From contig LR698958.1 of NCBI GenBank assembly GCA_902381685.1, forward strand, positions 1,870,833 through 1,934,832: DNA of 64,000 bases, in the 5' to 3' direction. Shown one piece after another: positions 8,136 to 17,435 of the stretch; the stretch's first letter is position 1, and each line of letters opens with the position of its first letter. Under the pieces are notes generated by a model. It ran no database searches and was not told where the DNA came from. It saw nothing but the letters and a program-made list of their open reading frames with translations. The translations under genes and the position numbers were made by a program. The stretch is from Lachnospiraceae bacterium. GTDB taxonomy: Bacteria; Bacillota; Clostridia; Lachnospirales; Lachnospiraceae.

Positions 8136-9419
8136 TTGGACTCGAGTGTCGTCACCCAAAGTATTGTTTTAATTATTTTACTTGCGCTTTCTGCATTTTT
8201 TTCATCAGCAGAAACATCGCTTACTACCGTTAACCGAATACGAATGCGTTCGTTGGCAGAGGAAGGAAATAAGCGTGCCAAGATGGTTATTAGGATTACC
8301 GAAGATTCCGGCAAGATGTTAAGCGCCATTCTTATCGGTAACAACCTTGTAAACCTTTCCGCCTCTTCCATCACAACAAGTATTGCTTATGTGTTTGGTG
8401 GTTCGGCAGTTGCTATTGCTACAGGTATTATTACACTGTTAATTCTCTTATTTGGGGAGATTTCTCCAAAGACGGTGGCAACAATCCATTCAGAAAAACT
8501 TGCATTGGTTTATGCTTACCCTATCAGTTTCCTTATGAAGATTGCTACACCATTTATTTTTATCGTAAATAGTTTATCAAAAGTAATCTTATTTATTCTG
8601 AGAGTAGACCCTAATGCAAAGAATGACTCCATGACCGAGAGCGAACTGCGTACAATCGTAGATGTCAGCCACGAGGACGGTGTCATCGAATCTGAAGAAA
8701 AAGAGATGATTTATAACGTGTTCGATATGGGAGACGCAAAGGCAAAAGATGTTATGGTACCTAGAGTACACGTTACCTTTGCCGATGTGGAAAGTACTTA
8801 CGAAGAGTTAATCGAAATCTTCCGTGAGGACAAATTTACCCGACTGCCTGTCTATGAGAATACGACAGACAACGTTATCGGAACCATTAACATGAAAGAT
8901 TTACTTCTTTTTGATAACCGAAAAGAATTTCATGTCCGTGATATTCTCCGTGAAGCATACTTTACGTATGAGTATAAGAGTATTTCCGAACTGCTCGTAG
9001 AGATGAGAGAAGCTTCTCTGAATATCGTTATCGTACTTGATGAGTATGGTGAGACGGCAGGTCTTATCACTTTAGAAGATTTGCTCGAAGAGATTGTCGG
9101 TGAAATTCATGATGAATATGACGAAAATGAAGAAGAGTTCTTTAAAGAGATTAATGAGCATGAATTTATCGTAGAAGGTTCTATGAACTTAGACGATTTA
9201 AACGACCGTTTAGATTTAGGTTTGACTTCTGAAGATTATGATTCCCTCGGTGGATTTATCATTGAGCAGTTGGACCGACTGCCTGAATTACATGATGAAG
9301 TCGTTACGGATTCAGGTATCCGTCTTGTCGTAGAAACATTGGACAAGAACCGTGTAGAAGATGTTCATATTTACCTTCCTGAGAATTTTCGGGAAGAAAA
9401 AGACGAGGAAGAAGAATAA
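8136..9419 (+). CDS. CNNM/HlyC-CorC family membrane protein (MpfA-like)
   Basis: TTG at 8136 is chosen because AGAAGGAG lies 10-11 bases upstream; this gives 427 residues. The N-terminal DUF21 domain (FFSSAETSLTTVNRIR, about residues 10-180) has three to four membrane helices. It is followed by a CBS pair (KDVMVPRVHVTF, FTRLPVYENTTDNVIG) and a CorC_HlyC domain with a very acidic tail. Bacterial CNNM proteins are linked to Mg2+ export or homeostasis. It is transcribed alone, divergently from murB. Confidence 0.9.
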   Translation: MDSSVVTQSIVLIILLALSAFFSSAETSLTTVNRIRMRSLAEEGNKRAKMVIRITEDSGKMLSAILIGNNLVNLSASSITTSIAYVFGGSAVAIATGIITLLILLFGEISPKTVATIHSEKLALVYAYPISFLMKIATPFIFIVNSLSKVILFILRVDPNAKNDSMTESELRTIVDVSHEDGVIESEEKEMIYNVFDMGDAKAKDVMVPRVHVTFADVESTYEELIEIFREDKFTRLPVYENTTDNVIGTINMKDLLLFDNRKEFHVRDILREAYFTYEYKSISELLVEMREASLNIVIVLDEYGETAGLITLEDLLEEIVGEIHDEYDENEEEFFKEINEHEFIVEGSMNLDDLNDRLDLGLTSEDYDSLGGFIIEQLDRLPELHDEVVTDSGIRLVVETLDKNRVEDVHIYLPENFREEKDEEEE

Positions 9420-9445
9420 TTTATCACAAATATCATAATAAGCAG

Positions 9446-9485
9446 AAAAAATGGAAGACTGCCGTAATGGTTTCTTCCATTTTTA
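9446..9485. terminator. Bidirectional terminator
   Basis: AAAAATGGAAGA paired with TCTTCCATTTTT, between the convergent CNNM gene and the sugar permease gene. Confidence 0.82.
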
Positions 9486-9488
9486 TAT

Positions 9489-10334
9489 TTATCCTTTTGT
9501 TGAACCTTTCGTCATTCCTGCCACGAGGAATTTCCTGAAAATCAGTGCCACTATCGCCGGAGGAATAACTGCCAAAAGCCCGGCTGCCGCCGTCACTCCG
9601 TACTGCACCATATCTTTCGTCATAAACTCCGATGTCACGATTGCGACAGGTTTTGTCTCTGCCGACGAAGCAAGAATAAGCGGTATTTGAAATTGACTCC
9701 AACCACTCAAAAACATAATTAAAATTGATGAAAAGATAACCGGGTAGGATATTGGGAGAATGATTTTAAAAAAAGTATGAATCCTCCCACAGCCGTCCAC
9801 CCTCGCCGCTTCCTCCAATTCTTTCGGAATTGTGGCAAAATAATTCGATATCAGCCACACATTCATCGGAAGAAACGAACTCACATACACCATACTGAGC
9901 CAAAATGTATTATTCAATAATCCTTTATCCACAAAAATACGGAACAACGGAATAATTGTCGCAAAAATCGGAATGACCATTGTAATAAGCAGACTGTTTC
10001 GGATAAACTTTTTCCCCGGAAATTCCATTCTTGTCAAAACATATCCACTGACAAGGGCAATCGGTACACCGAATAAAATCGTACAGCCTACCGCCTTCAT
10101 TGAATTTGCCAGTCCGGTAAAGAGACGGATATGCTGGGAACTGTTCACATCAAGCAGCATTTCATAGTTGTTCCATGTCATTTCTTTCGGCAGCATTCCC
10201 ACTGTATTCTTAAACATCTCATACTCAGGAGTTACCGACACAATAAACGCCCACACAAATGGTCCCAACGTTAAAATAAGAAAAAGAATCACCGCAGCAA
10301 TATAGAGAAGGGAAACTTTTTTGCGCCTTTTCAT
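9489..10334 (-). CDS. Carbohydrate ABC transporter permease (MalG type)
   Basis: The 281-residue protein has about six membrane helices and the inner-membrane EAA loop ELEEAARVDGCGRIHTFFKIILP, which docks the ATPase. It is the second permease of a CUT1 sugar importer and starts directly at the end of the partner permease gene. No ATP-binding subunit is encoded nearby, so the system probably uses a shared MsmK-type ATPase. Confidence 0.92.
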   Translation of the reverse strand: MKRRKKVSLLYIAAVILFLILTLGPFVWAFIVSVTPEYEMFKNTVGMLPKEMTWNNYEMLLDVNSSQHIRLFTGLANSMKAVGCTILFGVPIALVSGYVLTRMEFPGKKFIRNSLLITMVIPIFATIIPLFRIFVDKGLLNNTFWLSMVYVSSFLPMNVWLISNYFATIPKELEEAARVDGCGRIHTFFKIILPISYPVIFSSILIMFLSGWSQFQIPLILASSAETKPVAIVTSEFMTKDMVQYGVTAAAGLLAVIPPAIVALIFRKFLVAGMTKGSTKG

Positions 10335-11212
10335 TAGTATTCCACCTCCTTATTCAGACTTCTCAAATAGAAAAATCCGAGAATTGCCGACAGAAGCATA
10401 ATGATATAAGTCAATGCACTTCCTTTTCCAAAGTCTAAAAAAGAAAACGTCGTCAGATAGTTCTCAATTAACAAGTTTTTGCCTAAATCTTTGTACCCCG
10501 AAATTGCCACAATCTCATCAAAAATATTGATTGCAGTTATGGACGCCGATGTCATTCCAATAATCAGAAACGGTTTCACAAGGGGGAGTGTGATATGAAA
10601 AAATCTTGATTTTCTGTCTGCCCCGTCTATTTTTGCCGCCTCATATAATTCCTCCGGTATAGCACGTAGCCCCGAAACCGTAACGATTGCACAGAACGGT
10701 ACACTTCTCCATGCGACAACAAGCGCAACGACAAGAAGTAAAAGCCACCTGTCCGTCAGCCACTCTATCGGTTTGTCTATCATCTTTAGAGAAATAAGCA
10801 ATTTGTTCATAAAGCCATATCCCGAATGAAAAACGAACTTCCAGATAATTCCGTTCACAATCGGCGGCATCGCCCACGGCAAAATGGCAATCGCAGTCAA
10901 AATACCCGAAATCTTCGTATCCACATTTAAAATAAGCGCTACCGCAAACCCACATACCGTTGTCACAGCCATAACAATCACGAGCAGAAACAGCGTGTTT
11001 TGCAGACTGTACCAAAATGTGTCCGATTTCAATATAGATATGTAGTTTTCTAATCCAATTAACTTAATATCATTCGGCGCCGTCAGTTTCATTTTGTGAA
11101 GACTGTAGGAAAATGTCATGACAATCGGGTACAGCACCAATGTACACATAATAAGAATTACTGGCGTAAGAGTAACATACGCCAGTAATTTTTCCTTGTT
11201 TCTTTTCAACAT
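10334..11212 (-). CDS. Carbohydrate ABC transporter permease (MalF type)
   Basis: 292 residues with six predicted membrane helices and the EAA motif ELYEAAKIDGADRKSRFFHITLP. It pairs with the following MalG-type permease; the stop and start share base 10334. The product starts two bases after the solute-binding protein stop, indicating one operon. The sugar is not identifiable. Confidence 0.92.
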   Translation of the reverse strand: MLKRNKEKLLAYVTLTPVILIMCTLVLYPIVMTFSYSLHKMKLTAPNDIKLIGLENYISILKSDTFWYSLQNTLFLLVIVMAVTTVCGFAVALILNVDTKISGILTAIAILPWAMPPIVNGIIWKFVFHSGYGFMNKLLISLKMIDKPIEWLTDRWLLLLVVALVVAWRSVPFCAIVTVSGLRAIPEELYEAAKIDGADRKSRFFHITLPLVKPFLIIGMTSASITAINIFDEIVAISGYKDLGKNLLIENYLTTFSFLDFGKGSALTYIIMLLSAILGFFYLRSLNKEVEY

Positions 11213-11213
11213 A

Positions 11214-12470
11214 CTATTTTACCAATTCTTTTATCTTCTTATCCATCGTATCAAACGCTTTCTCAGGAGAGATTTCTCCAAGAACCATTTTGTTTACGTT
11301 ATTATAAATTGTGTTTGACATTTCTGAATAGTAGTCCGGCACTCCTTTAGGGAATGGAGATTTAATTAATTTCGCCTGATCAAGCATTGCTCCTGCATTT
11401 TTAATTGTGCCGTCATTGATTAATTCTTCGATAACCGAGTTTCTTGTCGGAATGGAACTGTTTTGTGCGTACAGTTTTTTCTGTACTTCCGGAGAGGAAT
11501 ACCATTTTACAAACTCTTTTGCTTCTTCTTTGTTTTTAGAAAATGCAGTAATTCCAATCGCTTCTGGAAGCGGCATTGTCACCTGTGAAGTTCCTTCTTT
11601 TCCCGGCAATAAAATCGGTTTAATCTGTCCGACTACGCTGCTCTCCTCAGGATTATTGCTGATTCCAACAAATTTTGTCGGTCCGACCATAAAACTTGCC
11701 TCTCCTGAAGTAAGTTTGCGGTAACAGTCCATACCTGAAAATGTTTTTGCCGCAGGATCAATCAATTCTTCATCTACTAATTTTTGTTCAAATTTCAATG
11801 CGTCCAACACTGCTTCTTTATTTAATGTTCCGTCCTCGTTAAACGCTACACCATTTCTTGCAAACGCAAACCAAATCATTGAAGTTGTTGCCGATTCATC
11901 CGCATTTACCGGAAGAGTGAACGGATATTTTGTCACTCCGGACTCTTTCAATTTCTTTAATGCGGCATAAACTTCGTCCCATGTTTCCGGCGCTTTCTCA
12001 ATTCCGGCCTTTTTGAAATGTTCCTCATTATAATATGCGATTCGGTAATCGTTCGCATATGGAACTGCCAATACCTTATCATCTATTGTAAATGTCTCCA
12101 GTGTAGGCATGTCCTTTTTATCTTCTTCGCTCATTTCAATCGGTTCAAGCCAGCCCGCACTGTTCATCTCACCAACCCATGACCAGTCTACTTCCACTAC
12201 GTCCGCAGCGGCTTCCCCACCTGCTGCCGCAATGGAGACTTTATCGCGAATGTCGTCCCAACTTACTTCTTCCACATTTACCTTAATTCCTGATTCTTCC
12301 TCAAACTCTTTTAAAAGTTCTTCCCCCGGATTTCCCCAGTCAGGAATCATGAATGTAATTTCTTTTTTACCATCTGCTTTGTCTTTTGATGTTTCCTTCT
12401 TTCCACAGCCTGCTGCCATAGTTCCCACTAAAGCCATACACAAAAGAATACTTACGATTTTCTTTCTCAT
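11214..12470 (-). CDS. Sugar ABC transporter solute-binding lipoprotein
   Basis: ATG at 12470 is preferred since GGAGG sits upstream and it gives a clean lipoprotein signal MRKKIVSILLCMALVGTMAAGC. The longer frame from 12527 lacks a site. The mature protein (about 400 residues) is a family 1 extracellular binding protein (VWDEVYAALKKLKESG, EGTSQVTMPLPEAIGITAFSKN). It would be anchored outside the membrane and deliver sugars or oligosaccharides to the two permeases downstream. Confidence 0.92.
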   Translation of the reverse strand: MRKKIVSILLCMALVGTMAAGCGKKETSKDKADGKKEITFMIPDWGNPGEELLKEFEEESGIKVNVEEVSWDDIRDKVSIAAAGGEAAADVVEVDWSWVGEMNSAGWLEPIEMSEEDKKDMPTLETFTIDDKVLAVPYANDYRIAYYNEEHFKKAGIEKAPETWDEVYAALKKLKESGVTKYPFTLPVNADESATTSMIWFAFARNGVAFNEDGTLNKEAVLDALKFEQKLVDEELIDPAAKTFSGMDCYRKLTSGEASFMVGPTKFVGISNNPEESSVVGQIKPILLPGKEGTSQVTMPLPEAIGITAFSKNKEEAKEFVKWYSSPEVQKKLYAQNSSIPTRNSVIEELINDGTIKNAGAMLDQAKLIKSPFPKGVPDYYSEMSNTIYNNVNKMVLGEISPEKAFDTMDKKIKELVK

Positions 12471-12596
12471 CTGTTTTCCTCCTTTTTTAATCTCTAGTAG
12501 TATACTCAAATTTTTCCTCAGTTTCAATTCTGTTACAGTTTTTTCCTATTGTTTTTTGTTGTAGCACTATAGAGATTTTCTATACAGCCTGTTTTA

Positions 12597-13289
12597 TTAT
12601 TCCTCTTCCTCATCATCTTCTTCCCCTGTCAGACGCAAAATATCATTGACTTCCTCTTCCGTCATCTCCATATAGTCTGCCAGTTCTTCCAAAGTCGGTT
12701 TTCTGTTCAAATCTTCTGTGAGATTTTTTAAACTCTCGTCCAAAAAGATTACCTTCTCCACCATTTTATTATCCTGATGTTTCACTTCCTCCTGCTCCTC
12801 CACAAGCAGTTGCATCATCTGACGAATGCCCTCTAAAATTTCCTGTTCTTCCGCCTCTTCTTTTTCCAGTGCAAGCATCAGTCCCACATTTCCCTCCTGA
12901 ATTAAATCGCCGATGAAAAATTCAGGAGTATGTAATTCTTTTGCAATCTCTACAACTTTCGGAAAATATTGTTTTAATTTTTCCTCTCTTTCATTCAAAG
13001 GTACCAACGAGGACATTTCTTCCAAATATGTTTCTAAATATAACTCGTCCTCCTTGGGGAAATTCTTTTCCTCCTCTTCCTCTACAACCGTTCCCCCTTT
13101 TTTCACATAGCCGGTTACGGCTATCTTTTGAGATAAAAGATAGTCGTATACCAGTTCCATTTGTTCTTCTGAAAGTGTGTCCTCCTCAAAATATTTTTCC
13201 ACATCTTCCATTGTCAATACACGATGTTTTTCTTTTCCTAACTCTAAAATACCATTTAACTTTTCACGAAACTGTAATTTACCGCTCAT
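12597..13289 (-). CDS. Degenerate sigma-70-like protein without DNA-binding regions
   Basis: 230 residues. The N-terminal part (LLELGKEKHRVLTMEDVEKYF) resembles sigma region 1.1. DLIQEGNVGLMLALEKEE resembles region 2.2, the core-polymerase contact. DLNRKPTLEELADYMEMTEEEVNDIL resembles region 3. Regions 2.4 and 4, which read promoters, are missing, and the sequence between is glutamate-rich. It may bind RNA polymerase without recognising a promoter, or it may be a vestige. No regulatory role is proven. It lies 18 bases after the amidase gene and may share its transcript. Confidence 0.7.
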   Translation of the reverse strand: MSGKLQFREKLNGILELGKEKHRVLTMEDVEKYFEEDTLSEEQMELVYDYLLSQKIAVTGYVKKGGTVVEEEEEKNFPKEDELYLETYLEEMSSLVPLNEREEKLKQYFPKVVEIAKELHTPEFFIGDLIQEGNVGLMLALEKEEAEEQEILEGIRQMMQLLVEEQEEVKHQDNKMVEKVIFLDESLKNLTEDLNRKPTLEELADYMEMTEEEVNDILRLTGEEDDEEEE

Positions 13290-13307
13290 TTTTCTTCTCC
13301 TGTTCTT

Positions 13308-14069
13308 TTAACTTACAATAATTGTCGGATACCCCGCCTGTTTCAAACGTCTTTCCATGACGACTGCCTCTTTCAGCGTAGGATACTCTCCCACCTGCAC
13401 TCTCCAGAATCCATTTCCCTGTTCGATAAACGCCGGATATTCCTGTGCCTGCAATTCATTTAGCAGCGCTTCCGCATATCTTCTCTGCCGATATGCGCCG
13501 ACCTGTACCCTGTACTGCATCACCTGATTCATACCCGGTTTCATCACTGTATCCATAATTCCATCTGCGATTGCATTTGCTATATCATCGAAAGACTCAT
13601 CAAACAGCTGGTTATCCGTATCGGAATTGATAAATCCCGCTTCCACTAACACAGCGGGCATCTTTGTCCTTTTTAACACAACTAAATTCGGTCTGGCATG
13701 AACACCTAAGTTTACAAACCCTATGTCTTCCAATTGGGCATTGATATTCTTCGCCATCTCATATTTAATTCCCGACAAATCATAGACAAGGCTCTCCACT
13801 CCCGAAACTTCGTTATCCGTCGGATAGGAATTTCGATGAATGGACACAAAATAGTCCACTCCTGCCTCATTTGCCTCCATCGCCTTCTGATATGGCGACT
13901 CATATACGTCTGTTGTTCTTGTATATTCTACATCAAAACCGTGATTTTGTAAAATCTCACCGACGGCCAATGTCAGTTGCAGTGCGTCATCTGCCTCTCT
14001 TCTTCCTTTGTAAACGGCACCGGGATCTGTTCCCCCATGCCCTGCGTCAAGCATAATTGAAATTGGCAT
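13308..14069 (-). CDS. N-acetylmuramoyl-L-alanine amidase (Amidase_3) with SPOR domain
   Basis: ATG at 14069 is chosen because CGGAG lies 7-8 bases upstream, giving 253 residues. The Amidase_3 domain (residues 1-170) has the zinc ligands in LDAGHGGTDPGA, a Glu, SIHRNS and VLVEAGFINS. The C-terminal SPOR repeat (YRVQVGAYRQRRYAEALLNE ... WRVQVGEYPTLKEA) binds denuded glycan. No signal peptide is present, unusual for a wall hydrolase. It could act after mother-cell lysis during sporulation, like CwlC of Bacillus, which also lacks a signal peptide and has SPOR repeats. Confidence 0.88.
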   Translation of the reverse strand: MPISIMLDAGHGGTDPGAVYKGRREADDALQLTLAVGEILQNHGFDVEYTRTTDVYESPYQKAMEANEAGVDYFVSIHRNSYPTDNEVSGVESLVYDLSGIKYEMAKNINAQLEDIGFVNLGVHARPNLVVLKRTKMPAVLVEAGFINSDTDNQLFDESFDDIANAIADGIMDTVMKPGMNQVMQYRVQVGAYRQRRYAEALLNELQAQEYPAFIEQGNGFWRVQVGEYPTLKEAVVMERRLKQAGYPTIIVS

Positions 14070-14203
14070 ATGTTTACTCCGTTTTCTTTCTTTTCTATAA
14101 TACAATATGTCAAAGAAAAGGAATCGTGAAAAGAGGCTATCTGTTTTAAGAACAACCCTGATTTATTTTTACAGAAAATTTCTTAGACTTTGTCAATCAC
14201 ATA

Positions 14204-14243
14204 AAAAATAAAGTGGAGTCTTTTTCAACTCCACTTTATTTTT
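14204..14243 (-). terminator. rpiB terminator
   Basis: Stem AAATAAAGTGGAGT/ACTCCACTTTATTT with flanking A/T runs, overlapping the rpiB stop. Confidence 0.85.
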
Positions 14244-14682
14244 ATCTATTCTCAATATCTGAAATCATATCTACACGTCTCTGATGTCTGTCACCCTCAA
14301 ATTCTGTGTTTAACCATTCTTCCACAATCATTTTTGCCAATTCAATACCGATAACTCTGGCGCCGAACGCAAGAATATTTGTGTTATTGTGCTGTTTTGA
14401 AAGTTTTGCCGAATATGGCTCGCTGCAAACGACTGCACGTACACCTTTTACTTTGTTGGCTGCAATGGAAATTCCTACGCCTGTTCCGCAAATCAAAATT
14501 CCACATTCTACGTCTCCGTCCACAACTGCGCGTCCCACTTTTTCACCATAAACAGGATAGTCGCAACTGTCGTTTGTATCTGTTCCATAGTTTACCACTT
14601 CATGTCCCAGTTCTTCCAAAAATGCGACAATCTGCTCTTTCATTTCTACTGCTGCATGGTCATTACCAATTCCAATTCTCAT
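14242..14682 (-). CDS. rpiB: Ribose-5-phosphate isomerase B
   Basis: 146 residues of the LacAB/RpiB family. IGIGNDHAAVEMKEQI and CGILICGTGVGISIAANKVKG are the substrate loop with the catalytic Cys region, and RAVVCSEPYSAKLSKQHNNTN follows. It interconverts ribose-5-P and ribulose-5-P in the pentose phosphate pathway. It has its own terminator. Confidence 0.94.
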   Translation of the reverse strand: MRIGIGNDHAAVEMKEQIVAFLEELGHEVVNYGTDTNDSCDYPVYGEKVGRAVVDGDVECGILICGTGVGISIAANKVKGVRAVVCSEPYSAKLSKQHNNTNILAFGARVIGIELAKMIVEEWLNTEFEGDRHQRRVDMISDIENR

Positions 14683-14779
14683 TTTTTAGTTCTCCTTCAT
14701 TCCGAAATCTATAATCCTTTTTAAACAGTTAGATTATAGCATTTTCACAAAAGATTTTCAATGAGATGAATTTTCCCTT

Positions 14780-15562
14780 TTATACTGCCGATATAAACGA
14801 TTTTTCTCCTACCGTGAAAACATGAAGCCGCACGCCATATACTTCTTCCAACAGTTCTTCTGTCAAAACTTCTTTCGGCATTCCCTGCCCGATGATTTTT
14901 CCATTTTTCATTGCCAGTATCTCGTCACTGTAATATAATGCCTGATTAATATCGTGCAGTACCATGACAATAGTCAAACCATACTCTTGATTTAGTTTGC
15001 TTACCAACTGCAGTATCTGTATCTGGTATCTTACGTCCAAATATGTTGTCGGTTCATCTAAAAGCAACAGTTCTGTATCCTGTGCAAGCGCCATGGCAAT
15101 CCAAACTCTCTGTCTTTGTCCTCCCGACAGTTTTGAGACCGGACGGTTGCGGTATTTCGTTATTCGTGTCACTTTCATCGCCCATTCCACTTTTTCTCTG
15201 TCTTTCTCACTGAGCCTGAAACTTCCCGCTTTTCTGTGAGGAATTCTCCCATAACTCACCAGTTTTTCCACACTCAAATCCTCCAAAACAGTATGATACT
15301 GGTGTACAATGGCGGATTTTTTTGCTAAATCTTTTAATTTGATGTCACGGAGATTTTCTCCGTACAGTTTTATCTCTCCCGACTCCGGTTTTTGGTTTCT
15401 TGTCAGCAGTTGAAATAATGTAGATTTCCCACAACCGTTGGCGCCAATCAAGGTAGTAATTTTCCCTTTTTGCAGTGAAAAGGATACTTCCTGAAGTACC
15501 TTATGTTCCCCGTAAGCGAAATATAAATCCCGTACCTCATAAACATATTTCTGTTCACTCAT
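14780..15562 (-). CDS. Heme/iron ABC transporter ATP-binding protein
   Basis: 260 residues of the FecE/FhuC type. Walker A GANGCGKST, signature LSGGQRQRVWIAMAL, Walker B LLLLDEPTTYLD and H-loop VLHDINQ are all present. It energises uptake through the permease encoded just upstream (4-base overlap). It is the last gene of the NEAT-Shp-lipoprotein-permease-ATPase operon, matching the order of streptococcal hts/sia heme systems. Confidence 0.93.
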   Translation of the reverse strand: MSEQKYVYEVRDLYFAYGEHKVLQEVSFSLQKGKITTLIGANGCGKSTLFQLLTRNQKPESGEIKLYGENLRDIKLKDLAKKSAIVHQYHTVLEDLSVEKLVSYGRIPHRKAGSFRLSEKDREKVEWAMKVTRITKYRNRPVSKLSGGQRQRVWIAMALAQDTELLLLDEPTTYLDVRYQIQILQLVSKLNQEYGLTIVMVLHDINQALYYSDEILAMKNGKIIGQGMPKEVLTEELLEEVYGVRLHVFTVGEKSFISAV

Positions 15563-16545
15563 AGTTCTGTCTTCGCCCTCCTTAACAGTAAAATAAAACT
15601 CGGGCCTCCAATAACCGCCATAATCACTGCCGCATTAATTTCATATGGATAGGCAATAGTACGGCCTACCGTGTCTGCAAGCAGCAGGGTAAATGCCCCC
15701 AGAAGCATTGTGTACGGAATCAGCACTTTGTGGCTGTTTCCAACAAGCAGCCTTGCGATATGTGGTACCAACAGTCCGAGAAAACTGATACTTCCCACCA
15801 CTGCCGTGCTGACAGCTGCCAAAAGCACCGCCACCCCGGATACGAGAAGACGCACTGTATTTACCCTGATTCCGAGAGAAAGTATCGTCTTATCTTCCAG
15901 TCCCAGAATGTCACATTTTACCGCAAATATAAACGCTAATATAAGTCCAATCACCGTATACACAGAAAGCATCTGAAAATCGCCCCATGTTTTCATTGTA
16001 ATATTTCCATTTACTATACTTGCCGCCCCGCTGTAGTCCGTTCCCATCATACTTTCTCCTGCTGACATAAGCCCTGAGAAAAAGGCATTCACCGCCACCC
16101 CGGTCAAAATAACACGAAGAGGACTCAGTTCTCCTTTCCACGAGAGAAGATATACAATTAAACAGGCAATAATTCCTCCCAAAAACGCAAAAACAGGAAC
16201 TGCAAGATACAATGACGGTGCAAAGACGGTCACAAGTACCGCCGCCATTCCCGCCCCTGAACTAATCCCCATAATTCCCGGATCTGCCAACGGATTTTTC
16301 ATTACCGCCTGCAGCATAACTCCAGATACGGCAACCGCTGCTCCGGCGAGCATGGCAATCAAAATTCTCGGAAAGCGCAGCGAATATATTGTCGCCACCG
16401 TCTCATCGTATTCTACAAACAGACCTTTTATAATCTGTCCCGGGGACGCCTTTAAACTTCCCGTATTCACAGCAACAAGGAACAGCACGATTAATGCTGC
16501 TCCCGTAACAAGAAATGAAATGATTTTTCTTCTTCTGCCAATCAA
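15559..16545 (-). CDS. Heme/iron ABC transporter permease (FecCD family)
   Basis: 328 residues with about nine to ten membrane helices. FPRILIAMLAGAAVAVSGVMLQ and NPLADPGIMGISSGAGMAA are the FecCD signatures, with GLLVPHIARLLVG near the ATPase-contact loop. It overlaps the lipoprotein gene and the ATPase gene by 4 bases each, so translation is coupled. It probably imports heme given the Shp and NEAT genes upstream. Confidence 0.93.
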   Translation of the reverse strand: MIGRRRKIISFLVTGAALIVLFLVAVNTGSLKASPGQIIKGLFVEYDETVATIYSLRFPRILIAMLAGAAVAVSGVMLQAVMKNPLADPGIMGISSGAGMAAVLVTVFAPSLYLAVPVFAFLGGIIACLIVYLLSWKGELSPLRVILTGVAVNAFFSGLMSAGESMMGTDYSGAASIVNGNITMKTWGDFQMLSVYTVIGLILAFIFAVKCDILGLEDKTILSLGIRVNTVRLLVSGVAVLLAAVSTAVVGSISFLGLLVPHIARLLVGNSHKVLIPYTMLLGAFTLLLADTVGRTIAYPYEINAAVIMAVIGGPSFILLLRRAKTEL

Positions 16546-17432
16546 TTTGTTCCCTCCTGATATAAATATGTTTCCAACTCTTGCAGTGCCTCTTTATAAC
16601 GGAAATTTGCACTCATTCCAAATTTCTCATTGTTCAAATCATACACATAGCCTTGTTGCACCGCCTCGAAATGTTTCCAAATATCATTTGTCTTAAATTC
16701 CTCCGCAAACATTTTCTTAACCTGTTCCGGAAGAGCGTGTGAAGTACGCAGAATAATATCCGGCTTTTTCTTTACCATATCCTCGGGATTGATATTCAGA
16801 AAATCCTGTCCGGCTCCATCACCGTACACATTGATGCCTCCGGCAAGTTTTACAAGACTTCCCGCATAACTGCTTTCCGTTGCCACCACATAAGACCCCG
16901 GGATTCCCATCAGCAAAAGAACGGTAGGCGCTTCCTCTCCGGTATGTTTTTTTGCAAAATCAGTTTTAAAGTCTTCAAATTCCTTATAAAGTTCTTCTGC
17001 CCTCGCTTCTTTTCCCAGCATCTTTCCAAGTGTTAAAATTGATTCGTACATTCCTTCCGTACTCTTTAAATCCAAAAAATAACTCTCCACTCCTATATTT
17101 TCATACTGAGATTTCAGTTCTCCTTCCAGAGAATTCGGACTTAAAACGATGTCCGGCTTCAGTGATTTTACAATTTCCATATCCGGCGCCATAGGTGAAC
17201 CGACGTTTTTCGCCTTCTCATAGCGTTTCGGAATGGAATAACTGTCTGTCTTGGGAACTCCCACAACGTTATCCCATTCCAGCCTGTCTAAAATCTCGCA
17301 GGTTGCCACAGATGTTGCCACAATCCGTTTTTCTTTTGCACTGTTATTTACATTCTGTTCGCCCGACTGGTTTACACACCCCGTCAGGAATAATGCGGAA
17401 AGAATTACGGCAATTAACGGTTTCTTTTTCAT
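16542..17432 (-). CDS. Heme-binding ABC transporter lipoprotein (IsdE/HtsA type)
   Basis: 296 residues. The signal MKKKPLIAVILSALFLTGC ends in a lipobox Cys. The periplasmic-binding fold (RIVATSVATCEILDRLEW, GSPMAPDMEIVKSLKPDIVL) is of the class III type used for heme and siderophores. A Met (GIPGSY region) and other candidate heme ligands cannot be assigned by eye. It sits between the Shp-like gene and the permease gene and probably receives heme from the surface proteins. Confidence 0.88.
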   Translation of the reverse strand: MKKKPLIAVILSALFLTGCVNQSGEQNVNNSAKEKRIVATSVATCEILDRLEWDNVVGVPKTDSYSIPKRYEKAKNVGSPMAPDMEIVKSLKPDIVLSPNSLEGELKSQYENIGVESYFLDLKSTEGMYESILTLGKMLGKEARAEELYKEFEDFKTDFAKKHTGEEAPTVLLLMGIPGSYVVATESSYAGSLVKLAGGINVYGDGAGQDFLNINPEDMVKKKPDIILRTSHALPEQVKKMFAEEFKTNDIWKHFEAVQQGYVYDLNNEKFGMSANFRYKEALQELETYLYQEGTN

Positions 17433-17435
17433 CTC

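Noticed and set aside
9489..12470. Incomplete ABC operon due to gene loss
   Set aside because: CUT1 importers in Firmicutes commonly share one ATPase encoded elsewhere, so the absence is normal.
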